Under the pieces are notes generated by a model. It had not been told where the DNA came from, ran no database searches, and worked only from the letters and a program-made list of their open reading frames with translations. DNA of 32,340 nt from Marinobacter antarcticus (GTDB taxonomy: Bacteria > Pseudomonadota > Gammaproteobacteria > Pseudomonadales > Oleiphilaceae), in NCBI RefSeq assembly GCF_011049865.1, contig NZ_DRGY01000035.1, positions 1 to 32,340 of the forward strand, in the 5' to 3' direction. Of the stretch, positions 1-7,143 are shown piece by piece (position 1 is the first letter of the stretch; each line of letters begins with the position of its first letter). The position numbers were made by a program, and so were the translations under genes.

Positions 1-69
1 AAAGATCTCACGACGCGTCTTGCGCTTCTTGGTCTGGTACTCGGCTTCGGAGAAGGTGATCTGATCCAT
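1..69 (-). CDS. IS5-family transposase, N-terminal 23 residues (partial)
   Basis: Read on the minus strand from the ATG at 69-67, the peptide begins MDQITFSEAEYQTKKRKTRR and continues to the window edge. This matches the conserved opening of IS5-family DDE transposases (a short acidic/aromatic lead followed by a KRKTRRE-type basic stretch). The catalytic domain lies outside the window, so whether the transposase is intact cannot be judged. The start sits about 70 bp inside the proposed element end, the usual leader length for this family. Confidence 0.82.
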   Translation of the reverse strand, partial: MDQITFSEAEYQTKKRKTRREIF

Positions 70-140
70 GATGGCAACGAATCCTATGCGGTTGACGATG
101 GCCGTATTATCGCTGATTTTGAGACTTATTCAGAGTCTCC
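1..140 (-). mobile_element. IS5-family insertion sequence, left-window remnant (terminal end)
   Basis: The minus strand encodes the N terminus of an IS5-type transposase that runs off the left edge. The DNA upstream of its start ends, read outward, in GGAGACTCTGAATAAGTCTC (complement of 121-140), which I take as the terminal inverted repeat. The next four bases are CTAG, which matches the YTAR target preferred by the IS5 subgroup. The other end of the element is outside the window, so the paired repeat and the second CTAG copy cannot be seen. Confidence 0.8.
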
Positions 141-1765
141 CTAGCTTTGGCTCAACAGTGAAAGTCAGTAATGCAAGGCATGAAGAAAAGCTCATGAAAC
201 TTAATCATGAGTATCCAAATAACTTGCATGAATTTGATGTGGTTATGATAGATATGACCAGCCCAAAATCGGAAGATTTTAATGCTAGTCAGCATAGTTT
301 AAATAATACAACTGGAAGCAAAGCTCATGCCTTTCTCAGTGCGTTTCCAGAACAGGTTTTTGACCCTAGGCAATTTTCCATTCATATCGTTTCAAAACAA
401 ATCAATGAGCTGGCGAGGAAAAAATCAATAGTTATAGCTTTTTTCGGAAGTGAGATTTCTACTGAATATCAGTTTGTGGAAATAACAGCTCACGGCCCAC
501 GCGTCACTAATATGAATTCATATTCGAATAGTGCATTTTATGGTAGCTTTCCCCGTAGCAATAGTCGGCACGGTCGTAAAGTTAAAAATCCTGAGAAAGG
601 ATCAAAACTTGACCCATTGTTTAATAAGCATTTAGATGGCATAGAGTATCGGAGCACTTTTTATCACCCCAATGTCTGGAAGGATAATAAAAACCAAAAA
701 GATAATAAATTCATACCTCTGTTACTTAACGAACGCGATGAAATAATAAGTTATGCACATTTCAGGGATGAGTCGCTGGTATTGGTTCTGCCTGATATTG
801 ATGACAAGCCAAGTTTTGTCTCTAATCTTTTTAAAACATACCTGCCAGAAATTATGCCAGAAATCTTTCCATTTCACGGCGAATTTGGCTGGCTAGAAAA
901 CGGCGACTATTTATTACCAGGTGAAAGTGAGTTACTACAGCAGAAGGATTATATAGAAGATAAATATATAAAAGATATCGCCAACAACACTGAAGCTATG
1001 AAAAGATTAAAAGAGGATAATAAATTTTTAGCAGATTTGATTTCCGAAACTGGAGATGCGCTAGTTTCCTCTATTGAAAATTACTTAAATTGGCTGGGGT
1101 TTGAGTCGGTAATTAACTCCGATGATACGAATCCTGACATCCTTGAAGAGGATATACAGGTTGATTGTGATGATAAATTTTTAGTTATTGAAGTTAAAGG
1201 CATTGGAGGCACATCCACCGACAAAGATTGTTCTCAAATTAGCAAGATAAGATATAGACGAGCAGAGCAAAGAGGTAAGTTTGATGTGTTCGGGTTATAC
1301 ATCGTTAATCACCAACGATATATGCCACCTAAATCAAGGGCTAACCCTCCGTTCACTGATAATCAAGTCAAAGATGCAACCCTCGATAAGCGAGGCCTCT
1401 TGACTACATACGATCTTTATAAGGCATATTTTCTAATAGAAGATGGCATCATTCTAAAAACTGATGTTAGGGAGTCACTTTTCAAAACCGGTCTAATCAC
1501 TTTAGAGCCTGACAACATAGTCTCTATTGGTATTCCTACCGAATTTTTTATGAATGGACACGTTGCTATTGTAAATCTAGATGGCATAACACTAAATGTC
1601 GGAGAGACCTTAGTGATAAAAAAGCAAAATATTTATTCCAAGGTTACTATCGAATCGCTGCAAGTCGATGATGCAACAGTAGATAGTTGCAACTCAGGAG
1701 AAGTTGGCGTAAAGCTAGATAGAAGTATAAAAAATAATTCAGAGTTATTTGTTAAAAAGGTATAA
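68..1765 (+). CDS. 5'-truncated large protein with PD-(D/E)XK-like nuclease region and C-terminal beta-barrel-like domain
   Basis: I do not recognise a named family. The open frame is 565 codons, but the first 24 codons are antisense to the IS5 element, and native sequence begins at the CTAG junction (about residue 25). The real N terminus was therefore probably removed by the insertion; an internal ATG at 194 is a possible residual start. Around residues 340-380 a helix (SSIENYLNWLGF) leads into an acidic stretch and then LVIEVKGIGG, the layout of a PD-(D/E)XK nuclease core (distal D/E, then E-V-K). The last 80 residues resemble a translation-factor domain-2-type barrel (VGVKLDRS near the end). 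The gene is much more AT-rich than its neighbours, and its stop codon lies inside the R'' box of the following attC, as in integron cassettes. A defence role is possible but is inference. Confidence 0.6.
   Translation: MMATNPMRLTMAVLSLILRLIQSLPSFGSTVKVSNARHEEKLMKLNHEYPNNLHEFDVVMIDMTSPKSEDFNASQHSLNNTTGSKAHAFLSAFPEQVFDPRQFSIHIVSKQINELARKKSIVIAFFGSEISTEYQFVEITAHGPRVTNMNSYSNSAFYGSFPRSNSRHGRKVKNPEKGSKLDPLFNKHLDGIEYRSTFYHPNVWKDNKNQKDNKFIPLLLNERDEIISYAHFRDESLVLVLPDIDDKPSFVSNLFKTYLPEIMPEIFPFHGEFGWLENGDYLLPGESELLQQKDYIEDKYIKDIANNTEAMKRLKEDNKFLADLISETGDALVSSIENYLNWLGFESVINSDDTNPDILEEDIQVDCDDKFLVIEVKGIGGTSTDKDCSQISKIRYRRAEQRGKFDVFGLYIVNHQRYMPPKSRANPPFTDNQVKDATLDKRGLLTTYDLYKAYFLIEDGIILKTDVRESLFKTGLITLEPDNIVSIGIPTEFFMNGHVAIVNLDGITLNVGETLVIKKQNIYSKVTIESLQVDDATVDSCNSGEVGVKLDRSIKNNSELFVKKV
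141..144. repeat. CTAG target-site copy of the IS5-family insertion
   Basis: CTAG immediately abuts the inferred IS end. IS5-subgroup elements duplicate a 4 bp YTAR target on insertion. The second copy would lie left of the window. Confidence 0.55.
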
Positions 1766-1830
1766 CAAGTTGCTGAACTCGGAAAATTTACTCGCTACGC
1801 TCCTAATTTTCCGGTAAGCAAGGCGTTATG
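1761..1830 (+). repeat. attC recombination site 1
   Basis: TATAAC at 1761-1766 pairs with the GTTATG ending at 1830. The interior carries the stem GGAAAATT...AATTTTCC around a TACTCGCTACGCTCCT loop, and the GCGTTATG end is typical of chromosomal integron attC sites. The stop codon of the upstream gene is embedded in the left box. Confidence 0.88.
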
Positions 1831-1920
1831 TGGTGCCAGCCATGCTACACTCACGCGTTTTGGATAATGTTTAATCACGGGTAGCCAGGAAGCTACTTTT
1901 TACTGAAAGGAACTCTGAAC

Positions 1921-3804
1921 ATGAGCAATCTGATTGCCGCCTGCGTCGGCGATACGCACGTTTGTCCGATCAAAGGGCATAGCTCTTCCCCCATTATGCC
2001 AAACGGCTCCAGCATCCTTGTTGAAGGAAAACCCATTGCCCGGGTGGGCGATGTTACCGGTTGCGGTGCCGTCATTACCCAAGGCTATCCTTTTGCGTTG
2101 GCCGATGGTATGCCCGTGGCGCACCTTGGTAGTCCCACCAGTCATGGTGGTTCCATTGTCAGCGGTAATCAACGAGTAATACTGGGTGTTGCCACAACCA
2201 CCGCACCCGTTGTGGATTTTGCCATGGCAGGGGCACTGGATGACGAAGGCCAGCTTACCCCGGCCGCCAAAGAGTTGCTGGACAAAGATCCACAAGAGTT
2301 TGTTCGCAAAGCTGCGCAGAAAGGCGCGTTGATTGATGAAGGCTTGCCTGACGAGTCACCGGATAACTCGCCCGAAGAAGAGGGGCGTCCTAAAGTCCGC
2401 GTAGAGGCTGGCATCTTTTTCGATGGTACAGGTAATAACCGTGGCAACACCCGTGCTTACCAGCAGGAACTTGATAAGTGTCTGACAGCCAATGCCGCCG
2501 GAGCCATATCAGAAGAAGAGTGCAGTAATGAACTCTCGCAGGTGATGGAAGGCAGTTACCTCAATGCCGAAACCAATGTTTCGAAACTGGAGACGCTTTA
2601 CTTCATGAACACTATAGAGCAAGACGGTCCTCCAAACCACCGGCTGTCTGTTTATGTTTCAGGAGTGGGTACCAAGTTCGGTGAGCCTGACGATGGTTTG
2701 AGTATGGGGTTAGGCTTGGGAGAGCAAGGCATCCTCAGGAAGATTGACGAAGGTGCAGAGCAACTTACCTTTGAGATTGCCAACCGAGTCAATGATTCCA
2801 TTGACGAGTTGATCATCGATGTGTTCGGATTTAGTCGGGGCGCGGCAACCGCACGGCATTTTGTCAGCCGAGAAGTATATGACACCACAGGCTCTTTATA
2901 CGGTGAGTACAAAGGGGCGTTGGTCAGAGCTTTTGAGCGGGAAGGCATCCCATGGCCAAAGAAAGTGACGGTTCGGTTCCTAGGGCTGTTCGATACCGTT
3001 GCCGGCGTAGCCGATGTGGGCAATCTGGATTTTTCCGCGCACGATGGAAAAACGGGGCGTATCAACGTCAACGTAAAACCAGAGCATGTCCAGCGAGCCG
3101 TCCAGTTTGTTGCCCGTGATGAGCGCCGGCACAATTTCTCGTTAAACAGCCTTCGGGATGAGACAGGCAACTTGCCTGAGCATTTCAGCGAGTGGGTTCT
3201 GCCGGGTGCTCATTCGGATATTGGTAGCGGGTATCCAGAGCGGTTTCACGAGCGAATTGAAGTTCGCCTTCCGGAGGTGATCACTGGTAAAGACCGTCGG
3301 AATCCCGAGGCCAGTTTTGAGTTTTCCCGCATGCTGCAGCAGCGAGCCCTGATCAAGGCTGAGGGCTGGATCGGTTCCTTCAATCCGTTGGCCAGCCTGG
3401 AGATTGAACAGAAGCTCCTTCCCATGCTACCCACTCAGCCGAGCCTGAGCGGAAATAATGTTGCTTTGCACCTCTGGCTTGATCGGGAGGTTCGGGGCGA
3501 ATACTCCAGAATACCCTTGTACCTTATTCACAAGCTGGCTGTTGATGCCGGTGTGCCTTTCCAGTCCATCAACCCCGAGGTGAAAGGCTTTTCAATACCG
3601 CAAGAACTTGTAACCGTTGCCAGAAACCTCGCAGCTCACGTCTGGCACGGCCAAGACTTGCGGCTGTCTCCTGAATCCAAAGCCCTGCTCAAGCAACGGT
3701 ACATTCATCATTCCGATCATTATCTGGAAATGGGGCTGCTTTACCCGTTCAGGCCTGCAAAAAATGGCCGCCGGGCTGTTCACCCGAATAAAACCAGTGA
3801 ATAA
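1921..3804 (+). CDS. PAAR-domain type VI secretion effector, Tle1-like phospholipase (DUF2235)
   Basis: Residues 1 to about 90 form a PAAR spike-tip domain, starting MSNLIAACVGDTHVCP and with the usual repeated G-D/H turns. After an acidic linker, residues from about 155 form a DUF2235 alpha/beta-hydrolase that opens with IFFDGTGNN. The candidate nucleophile is Ser305 in GFSRG. The likely partners are Asp358 in LGLFDTVAG and His431 in PGAHSDIG, an arrangement known from Tle1 phospholipase effectors. The protein should ride the T6SS spike and attack membrane phospholipids of rival cells. AAAGGA stands 10 bases before the ATG. The next gene starts 12 bp later and encodes a probable immunity lipoprotein. 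The pair lies between attC sites 1 and 2. No T6SS structural genes are in the window, so delivery depends on an apparatus elsewhere. Confidence 0.93.
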   Translation: MSNLIAACVGDTHVCPIKGHSSSPIMPNGSSILVEGKPIARVGDVTGCGAVITQGYPFALADGMPVAHLGSPTSHGGSIVSGNQRVILGVATTTAPVVDFAMAGALDDEGQLTPAAKELLDKDPQEFVRKAAQKGALIDEGLPDESPDNSPEEEGRPKVRVEAGIFFDGTGNNRGNTRAYQQELDKCLTANAAGAISEEECSNELSQVMEGSYLNAETNVSKLETLYFMNTIEQDGPPNHRLSVYVSGVGTKFGEPDDGLSMGLGLGEQGILRKIDEGAEQLTFEIANRVNDSIDELIIDVFGFSRGAATARHFVSREVYDTTGSLYGEYKGALVRAFEREGIPWPKKVTVRFLGLFDTVAGVADVGNLDFSAHDGKTGRINVNVKPEHVQRAVQFVARDERRHNFSLNSLRDETGNLPEHFSEWVLPGAHSDIGSGYPERFHERIEVRLPEVITGKDRRNPEASFEFSRMLQQRALIKAEGWIGSFNPLASLEIEQKLLPMLPTQPSLSGNNVALHLWLDREVRGEYSRIPLYLIHKLAVDAGVPFQSINPEVKGFSIPQELVTVARNLAAHVWHGQDLRLSPESKALLKQRYIHHSDHYLEMGLLYPFRPAKNGRRAVHPNKTSE

Positions 3805-3816
3805 ATGGAGACTTCT

Positions 3817-4434
3817 ATGAATATCAAGCGTTGGATGATCAGTCTCTGTATTCTGGTACTGGTTGGGTGTTCGGAACGAACGGAATCAGAGGGGCCAAGG
3901 CACGGTCCCAACAGCACATATCGCAACATCAATGTCGTAGCACCGAAACACTACGATGTTTGGGTGGATAAGTTCTTTGTTGAATCCTTGTCCGAGGACA
4001 TTGGCTGGCGGGCGCCTATTGGGATTGTATCCTGTTGCTGGAAAAAGGCACACGGGGCTTCGGCTGAATGGCAAACGATGCCGGAGGTCTTCCTTATCCG
4101 CTGGTTTTCGTTTGCAGAGCAACAATCCTATGAGGCCCTGATCCGACTGGAAAACCCGGACGAGATCGAGGAAAAGATGAAGGAGGTTGCCGCATTCGAG
4201 CGCTTTGGAGAGATGGTGGAACGCCCGCTCTACAACCTTGTTCTTGGCTTGGCTCCAGGGGGAACGGTTGTGGTGTGGATAATGAACCGGGGTGAGAATG
4301 CTATCGAAGTTGGTCGCTTTAAAGCCAAACCGTATGACAACCAAGAATCAGATTACACTCAGTGGGTCAATGAGTATCTCGAGAGAGAGGGTGATTACCT
4401 CAAAGAGAACGGGGTGAAGCTTGATAGCTGGTGA
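3817..4434 (+). CDS. DUF2931 lipoprotein, probable immunity protein for the PAAR-Tle1 effector
   Basis: The precursor begins MNIKRWMISLCILVLVGCSE: a lipoprotein signal with lipobox LVGC, so the mature protein should be anchored to a membrane facing the periplasm. The body fits DUF2931, including the WVDKFF and FLIRWFSFAEQQSYEA segments. Members of this family commonly follow Tle1-type effectors and are regarded as their immunity proteins. The ATG at 3817 is preferred over the in-frame ATG at 3805 because GGAG (3807-3810) lies 6 bases before it and the longer form would put four residues ahead of the signal peptide. Immunity is inferred from family and position. Confidence 0.85.
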   Translation: MNIKRWMISLCILVLVGCSERTESEGPRHGPNSTYRNINVVAPKHYDVWVDKFFVESLSEDIGWRAPIGIVSCCWKKAHGASAEWQTMPEVFLIRWFSFAEQQSYEALIRLENPDEIEEKMKEVAAFERFGEMVERPLYNLVLGLAPGGTVVVWIMNRGENAIEVGRFKAKPYDNQESDYTQWVNEYLEREGDYLKENGVKLDSW

Positions 4435-4535
4435 GGCTAGCCGATCCTGAATTGCTTGAGGAATGGCTTAGCTACCACAAAAATAATGCATCCTTGCAGC
4501 TACTTAGTGCCGAGGCAAACTTGCGCAGCTTAAAA

Positions 4536-4619
4536 AGCTAACAAACACAGGCACAGCGACGGTTACTGCATTGCGGCTTCGCCTCCATTCCGTAGCCGCG
4601 CGCGCTGTTGGCGTTAGGC
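4536..4619 (+). repeat. attC recombination site 2
   Basis: The left box GCTAAC (4537-4542) matches the right box GTTAGGC (4613-4619). Between them, CAGCGACGGTTAC pairs imperfectly with GTAGCCGCGCGCGCTG around a GCGGCTTCGCC-type loop. It closes the effector/immunity cassette, whose last stop codon is about 100 bp upstream. Confidence 0.85.
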
Positions 4620-4696
4620 TGCGGCGCGCGGCTTTGTGGGAGTTAAAATATTATCCGACTGGAACTTAACCGCCTTCATCCTGTTCTTATAGCTAT

Positions 4697-5125
4697 ATGA
4701 AAATCACTATCGAAACGAATGTTGCTGCGCCCATCGCCCATGTTTGGCAAGCTTTCAACAATCCCGACGATATCCTGCAATGGGACACTTCTGACGATTG
4801 GCACACCACTTGGGCATCGAACGACCTAAAGATTGGTGGCAAGCTGTTGCAACGCATGGAAACTACGGACGGCGGGACGGGATTTGATGTTGCTGCCACT
4901 TACACGCAAATCAAGCCAAACCGACTGATTGAATTTCAGATGGACGATGGCCGCATCGTTGACCGCATGGTTCGCTTGGAGTTCATCGAAACTGGCACCG
5001 GCGTCACTATTCGTCAGACTTTCGCCGCCGAGCCAGAGCAGCCGGAAGATCAGCAACGCTCAGAATGGCAGGCCGTACTTGACCGTTTCGCCCGACACGC
5101 CGAACGGCAATACGGCGCGTCGTAA
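4697..5125 (+). CDS. AHSA1/SRPBCC-family protein
   Basis: This 142-residue protein begins MKITIETNVAAPIAHVWQAF and then has PDDILQWD, the hallmark opening of the AHSA1 (activator of Hsp90 ATPase homologue) branch of the START-like SRPBCC fold. The length is normal for single-domain members. They form a cupped hydrophobic ligand pocket, and their ligands are mostly unknown. A later segment (LIEFQMDDGR, then VTIRQTFAAE) supplies the expected strands. The gene occupies its own cassette between attC sites 2 and 3, and its stop lies 8 bp before the R'' box of attC 3. No strong ribosome binding site is visible. Confidence 0.88.
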   Translation: MKITIETNVAAPIAHVWQAFNNPDDILQWDTSDDWHTTWASNDLKIGGKLLQRMETTDGGTGFDVAATYTQIKPNRLIEFQMDDGRIVDRMVRLEFIETGTGVTIRQTFAAEPEQPEDQQRSEWQAVLDRFARHAERQYGAS

Positions 5126-5133
5126 CAACCGCA

Positions 5134-5219
5134 GCCTAACAAGGCGCTGCACCCGACCGCCTGCAGCTCCGCTCGTTCCTCGCTCCGCTTCCGGCGGCGG
5201 GTGAGCTTGTCGTTAGGGC
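5134..5219 (+). repeat. attC recombination site 3
   Basis: GCCTAAC (5134-5140) pairs with GTTAGGGC (5212-5219). Inside, CACCCG/CGGGTG and CCGCC/GGCGG form the stem around a CTCGTTCCTCGCTC loop. AACAAGGCGCTG is the typical R''-L'' sequence. The TTA in the right box also supplies the stop codon of the minus-strand toxin gene. Confidence 0.93.
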
Positions 5220-5485
5220 TGGTCGTAGTGCCCTCCAATGGCGAAAATATAAATGGATCTGTCATCGAACCGGTAGATAAGCCTGTCCTTCTGTGAGATG
5301 CGCCTTGACCACAAGCCTGATAGGTTATGTTTGAGCGGTTCAGGTTTACCGTTGCCAGTTGATGGGTCCTCAGAACGAAGCATTTCTTTCAACAGTTTGC
5401 AGAGCGCTTTGTGCAGCTTCTTGTCTTTCTCACGCATCTCTTCATATGCTTCCCAAGTGCCGCCCTCAAATACCAGTGATCTCAT
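5213..5485 (-). CDS. yoeB: Txe/YoeB-family toxin (ribosome-dependent mRNA interferase)
   Basis: The 90-residue protein matches the YoeB/Txe family throughout: an early TWEAYEEM segment, then KLLKEMLR, GNGKPEPLKHNLSGLWSRRI and RLIYRF, with an HYDQP-like C terminus (YoeB proteins end in a conserved H-Y). These toxins bind the ribosome and cleave mRNA at the A site. The start overlaps the end of the antitoxin gene by 20 bp, giving translational coupling. The gene reads against the cassette array, and its stop codon is contributed by the TTAGGG of attC 3, so the reading frame spans the cassette boundary. Confidence 0.9.
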   Translation of the reverse strand: MRSLVFEGGTWEAYEEMREKDKKLHKALCKLLKEMLRSEDPSTGNGKPEPLKHNLSGLWSRRISQKDRLIYRFDDRSIYIFAIGGHYDQP

Positions 5486-5738
5486 TCATCTGCTCATCAT
5501 TAGGTGTGTACCCTTGGCCACGGCCGTGAGTATCGAGGGAGGCAGCAATCTGTTGCATCAGGTCTCTACTCTGGAGAACATGCAGGGTTTCTTGCTCTCT
5601 TTCCCAGTCCTCAGCACTCATAATCACGAAGGCTTCTCCAGCACGACGCGTCACTTTAAGTGGTTCGTGCCTGTTAATAACTTGCTCTACAAGGCTTTTC
5701 AGGTTATCTCTGAATTTGTTCACACTGATTATGTCCAT
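5466..5738 (-). CDS. yefM: YefM/Phd-family antitoxin
   Basis: This 90-residue protein begins MDIISVNKFRDNLKSLVEQV, the Phd/YefM DNA-binding fold. The central VTRRAGEAFVIMSAEDWE matches the family's dimerisation core. The C-terminal third (RGQGYTPNDEQMNEITGI) is the polar tail that would wrap and block the toxin. It precedes and overlaps yoeB, the usual order. A 17 bp palindrome 15 bp upstream of its start is a likely autoregulatory operator. The pair is encoded in reverse in its cassette, as is common for stabilising toxin-antitoxin cassettes that must carry their own promoter. Confidence 0.9.
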   Translation of the reverse strand: MDIISVNKFRDNLKSLVEQVINRHEPLKVTRRAGEAFVIMSAEDWEREQETLHVLQSRDLMQQIAASLDTHGRGQGYTPNDEQMNEITGI

Positions 5739-5752
5739 AAAACCACCGTTAT

Positions 5753-5769
5753 GTACGGAAACTCCGTAC
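5753..5769 (-). promoter_or_regulatory. Palindromic operator of the yefM-yoeB pair
   Basis: GTACGG AAACT CCGTAC is a perfect inverted repeat with a 5 bp spacer, just upstream of the antitoxin start. YefM-YoeB complexes are known to bind TGTAC-type palindromes, and the same TGTACGG core is present here. Confidence 0.65.
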
Positions 5770-5784
5770 GAATATATCGGAGAA

Positions 5785-5870
5785 GCCCTAACAAATCAAT
5801 CAAGTTCATTCCGGGCCTGGCAGGCCTCCATCGGACGCGCTTAAGCGCGTCGCTTATTTTGGCGTTGGGC
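5785..5870 (+). repeat. attC recombination site 4
   Basis: GCCCTAAC (5785-5792) and GTTGGGC (5864-5870) form the outer boxes. The interior holds the palindrome GACGCGCTTAAGCGCGTC. The internal stem is less regular than in the other sites, so the fold deserves a check. Confidence 0.72.
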
Positions 5871-5886
5871 GACAAGAACTGGGGCA

Positions 5887-5914
5887 TTGATTAGGTTCAC
5901 GCAAATGATATGAT
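5887..5914 (+). promoter_or_regulatory. Putative sigma-70 promoter of parD-parE
   Basis: TTGATT (5887-5892) and TATGAT (5909-5914) are separated by 16 bp and lie about 35 bp upstream of the parD start. The ATGATATGATAATGTCAT stretch overlapping the -10 is partly symmetric and could be the operator. This is a by-eye call. Confidence 0.4.
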
Positions 5915-5949
5915 AATGTCATACTTTTGCTTTGTTAGGAGCGCCAGCC

Positions 5950-6204
5950 ATGAGCATGCACCGGAAGACCATAACGCTGACGGAACAGCAAGACGACTGG
6001 GTGAAAGGCCAGATTGAGAGCGGTCACTTTGGAAATGATAGCGAGTATATCCGCGATCTCATCCGGAGAGACCAGCAGGCCAAGGAACGTCTTACCACGT
6101 TGAGGCAGGCCCTCGCTGAGGGTGAGTCAAGTGGGAAACCTAAACCGCTCGACATATCGGCCATCAGAGCGGCTGGCCGTAAGCGAATGAAGGCGTCGAA
6201 TTAG
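5950..6204 (+). CDS. parD: ParD-family antitoxin
   Basis: The protein begins MSMHRKTITLTEQQDDWVKG, the ribbon-helix-helix opening of ParD/CopG-type antitoxins, followed by GNDSEYIRDLIRRD, the family's helix-turn signature. The C-terminal half is charged and flexible and would bind the toxin. The ATG at 5950 is chosen over an upstream in-frame TTG at 5932 because TAGGAG (5936-5941) is spaced 8 bases before it. The stop overlaps the GTG of the downstream toxin (TAGTG), coupling their translation. Confidence 0.9.
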   Translation: MSMHRKTITLTEQQDDWVKGQIESGHFGNDSEYIRDLIRRDQQAKERLTTLRQALAEGESSGKPKPLDISAIRAAGRKRMKASN

Positions 6205-6500
6205 TGCTTAGGCTAACCGTCACGCCGAGGGCGGAATCTGACCTCACCGGAATCTGGATATATACCTGCGAAGAATGGGGGGTTGATCAGGCGGATAGTT
6301 ACCTGGATCAGCTTGCGGCAGGAATGAATCAGCTGATTAATCATCCATCACTCGGCGCTAACTACGCCCATGTTATTCCCGGATATCGCAGATTGCAGGT
6401 AGAGCATCACGCCGTTTTCTATCGAGTGCTAGAGCCGGAGGTGCTTTTTGTTCGTGTTCTGCACGAGGACCTGGATGCACCGCAAAGGCTTCTGGATTAG
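6204..6500 (+). CDS. parE: ParE-family toxin
   Basis: This 98-residue RelE/ParE-superfamily protein opens with LTVTPRAESDLTGIWIYT and continues with HPSLGANY and VEHHAVFYRV, then ends in the VRVLHEDLD strand typical of ParE. ParE toxins poison DNA gyrase. It uses a GTG start overlapping the parD stop. No attC follows it. The DNA after its stop is a mosaic of a PAAR-gene start and an IS3 fragment, so the cassette end was probably lost by rearrangement. Confidence 0.88.
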   Translation: MLRLTVTPRAESDLTGIWIYTCEEWGVDQADSYLDQLAAGMNQLINHPSLGANYAHVIPGYRRLQVEHHAVFYRVLEPEVLFVRVLHEDLDAPQRLLD

Positions 6501-6578
6501 CGGCGGGTATATTTCGGCGCAGCGCATGTTTTCCATGTAGGTTCCGTGCTGTTGTCGCCCAATAAATAGCTGCACTCG

Positions 6579-6623
6579 GAAAGGAACTCTGATTATGAGC
6601 AATCTGATTGCCGCCTGTGTTGG
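6579..6623 (+). pseudogene. Orphan copy of the PAAR effector gene start
   Basis: The 45 bp here match 1905-1949 at 41 positions. They include the ribosome binding site AAAGGA, the ATG (6595) and the codons for MSNLIAACVG. The match stops abruptly at 6623, where an IS3 orfA fragment begins. This is a residue of a second PAAR-type gene rather than a functional one. Confidence 0.75.
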
Positions 6624-6750
6624 CTCGCCACTTATAAAAGCTGGCACTGCTCATGCCGTGCTCACGACAGAGTTCAGGCACCGGCACGCCGCTCTCGGCT
6701 TGCGTCAAGATCGCCATGATCTGGCTATCGGAAAAACGTGATGTCTTCAT
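6622..6750 (-). pseudogene. IS3-family transposase OrfA, N-terminal fragment
   Basis: The minus strand encodes a peptide beginning MKTSRFSDSQIMAIL and including PELCREHGMSSASFYKWRA, the helix-turn-helix N terminus of IS3-family OrfA. Only about 43 codons remain. The frame then continues into reversed PAAR-gene sequence, so the fragment is interrupted. OrfB is absent. Confidence 0.85.
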
Positions 6751-6840
6751 GCAGGGGCGAAGCATCGGGGCTGGAGCTATCAACTCAGCCCTTAACAAAG
6801 CCAGACACGGCGACGTTAGCTGTGATTTCTTCACCTGAAA

Positions 6841-6860
6841 AGTGATACTATAGTGTCACT
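6841..6860 (+). promoter_or_regulatory. Near-palindromic operator of the Phd-RelE pair
   Basis: AGTGATACTATAGTGTCACT reads as its own complement except for one symmetric base pair. It lies 25 bp upstream of the antitoxin start and contains TATAGT as a possible -10. This is the expected autoregulatory operator for the toxin-antitoxin pair. Confidence 0.7.
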
Positions 6861-6885
6861 ATTAGTCTGATTCAGGGTGAACCCG

Positions 6886-7143
6886 ATGAAAGTTGAGCTT
6901 GTTACGAACCTCAAACGCCAAGCCACAAAGATTCTGGCTGATCTGCACTTGTCTAAAGAACCGATACTGATCACGGAGCATGGTCAGCCATCGGCCTACC
7001 TTATTGATGTGCAGGATTACGAGTTTATGCAGCGCCGACTTGAGCTGCTTGAGGGGCTCTCTCGGGGAGAGCGTGCTGTACTTGAGGGAAGAACGTACAG
7101 TCAAGGTGAGGCTAGGGAGAAAATGAGTAAATGGCTGAAGTAA
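6886..7143 (+). CDS. Phd/YefM-family antitoxin
   Basis: This protein begins MKVELVTNLKRQATKILADL and continues KEPILITEHGQPSAYLIDVQDYE, the Phd/YefM N-terminal DNA-binding and dimerisation region. The helical tail (RRLELLEGLSRGERAVLEGR and on) would bind the toxin. The ATG at 6886 is preferred over the in-frame GTG at 6877 because AGGGTGA (6874-6880) lies 5 bases before it. It overlaps the toxin gene by 13 bp. A near-palindromic operator lies just upstream. No attC flanks the pair. Confidence 0.87.
   Translation: MKVELVTNLKRQATKILADLHLSKEPILITEHGQPSAYLIDVQDYEFMQRRLELLEGLSRGERAVLEGRTYSQGEAREKMSKWLK

Noticed and set aside
6373..6834. A single 153-codon minus-strand gene
   Set aside because: The frame fuses an IS3 orfA fragment with reversed PAAR-gene and parE DNA, so it is a chance chimera.
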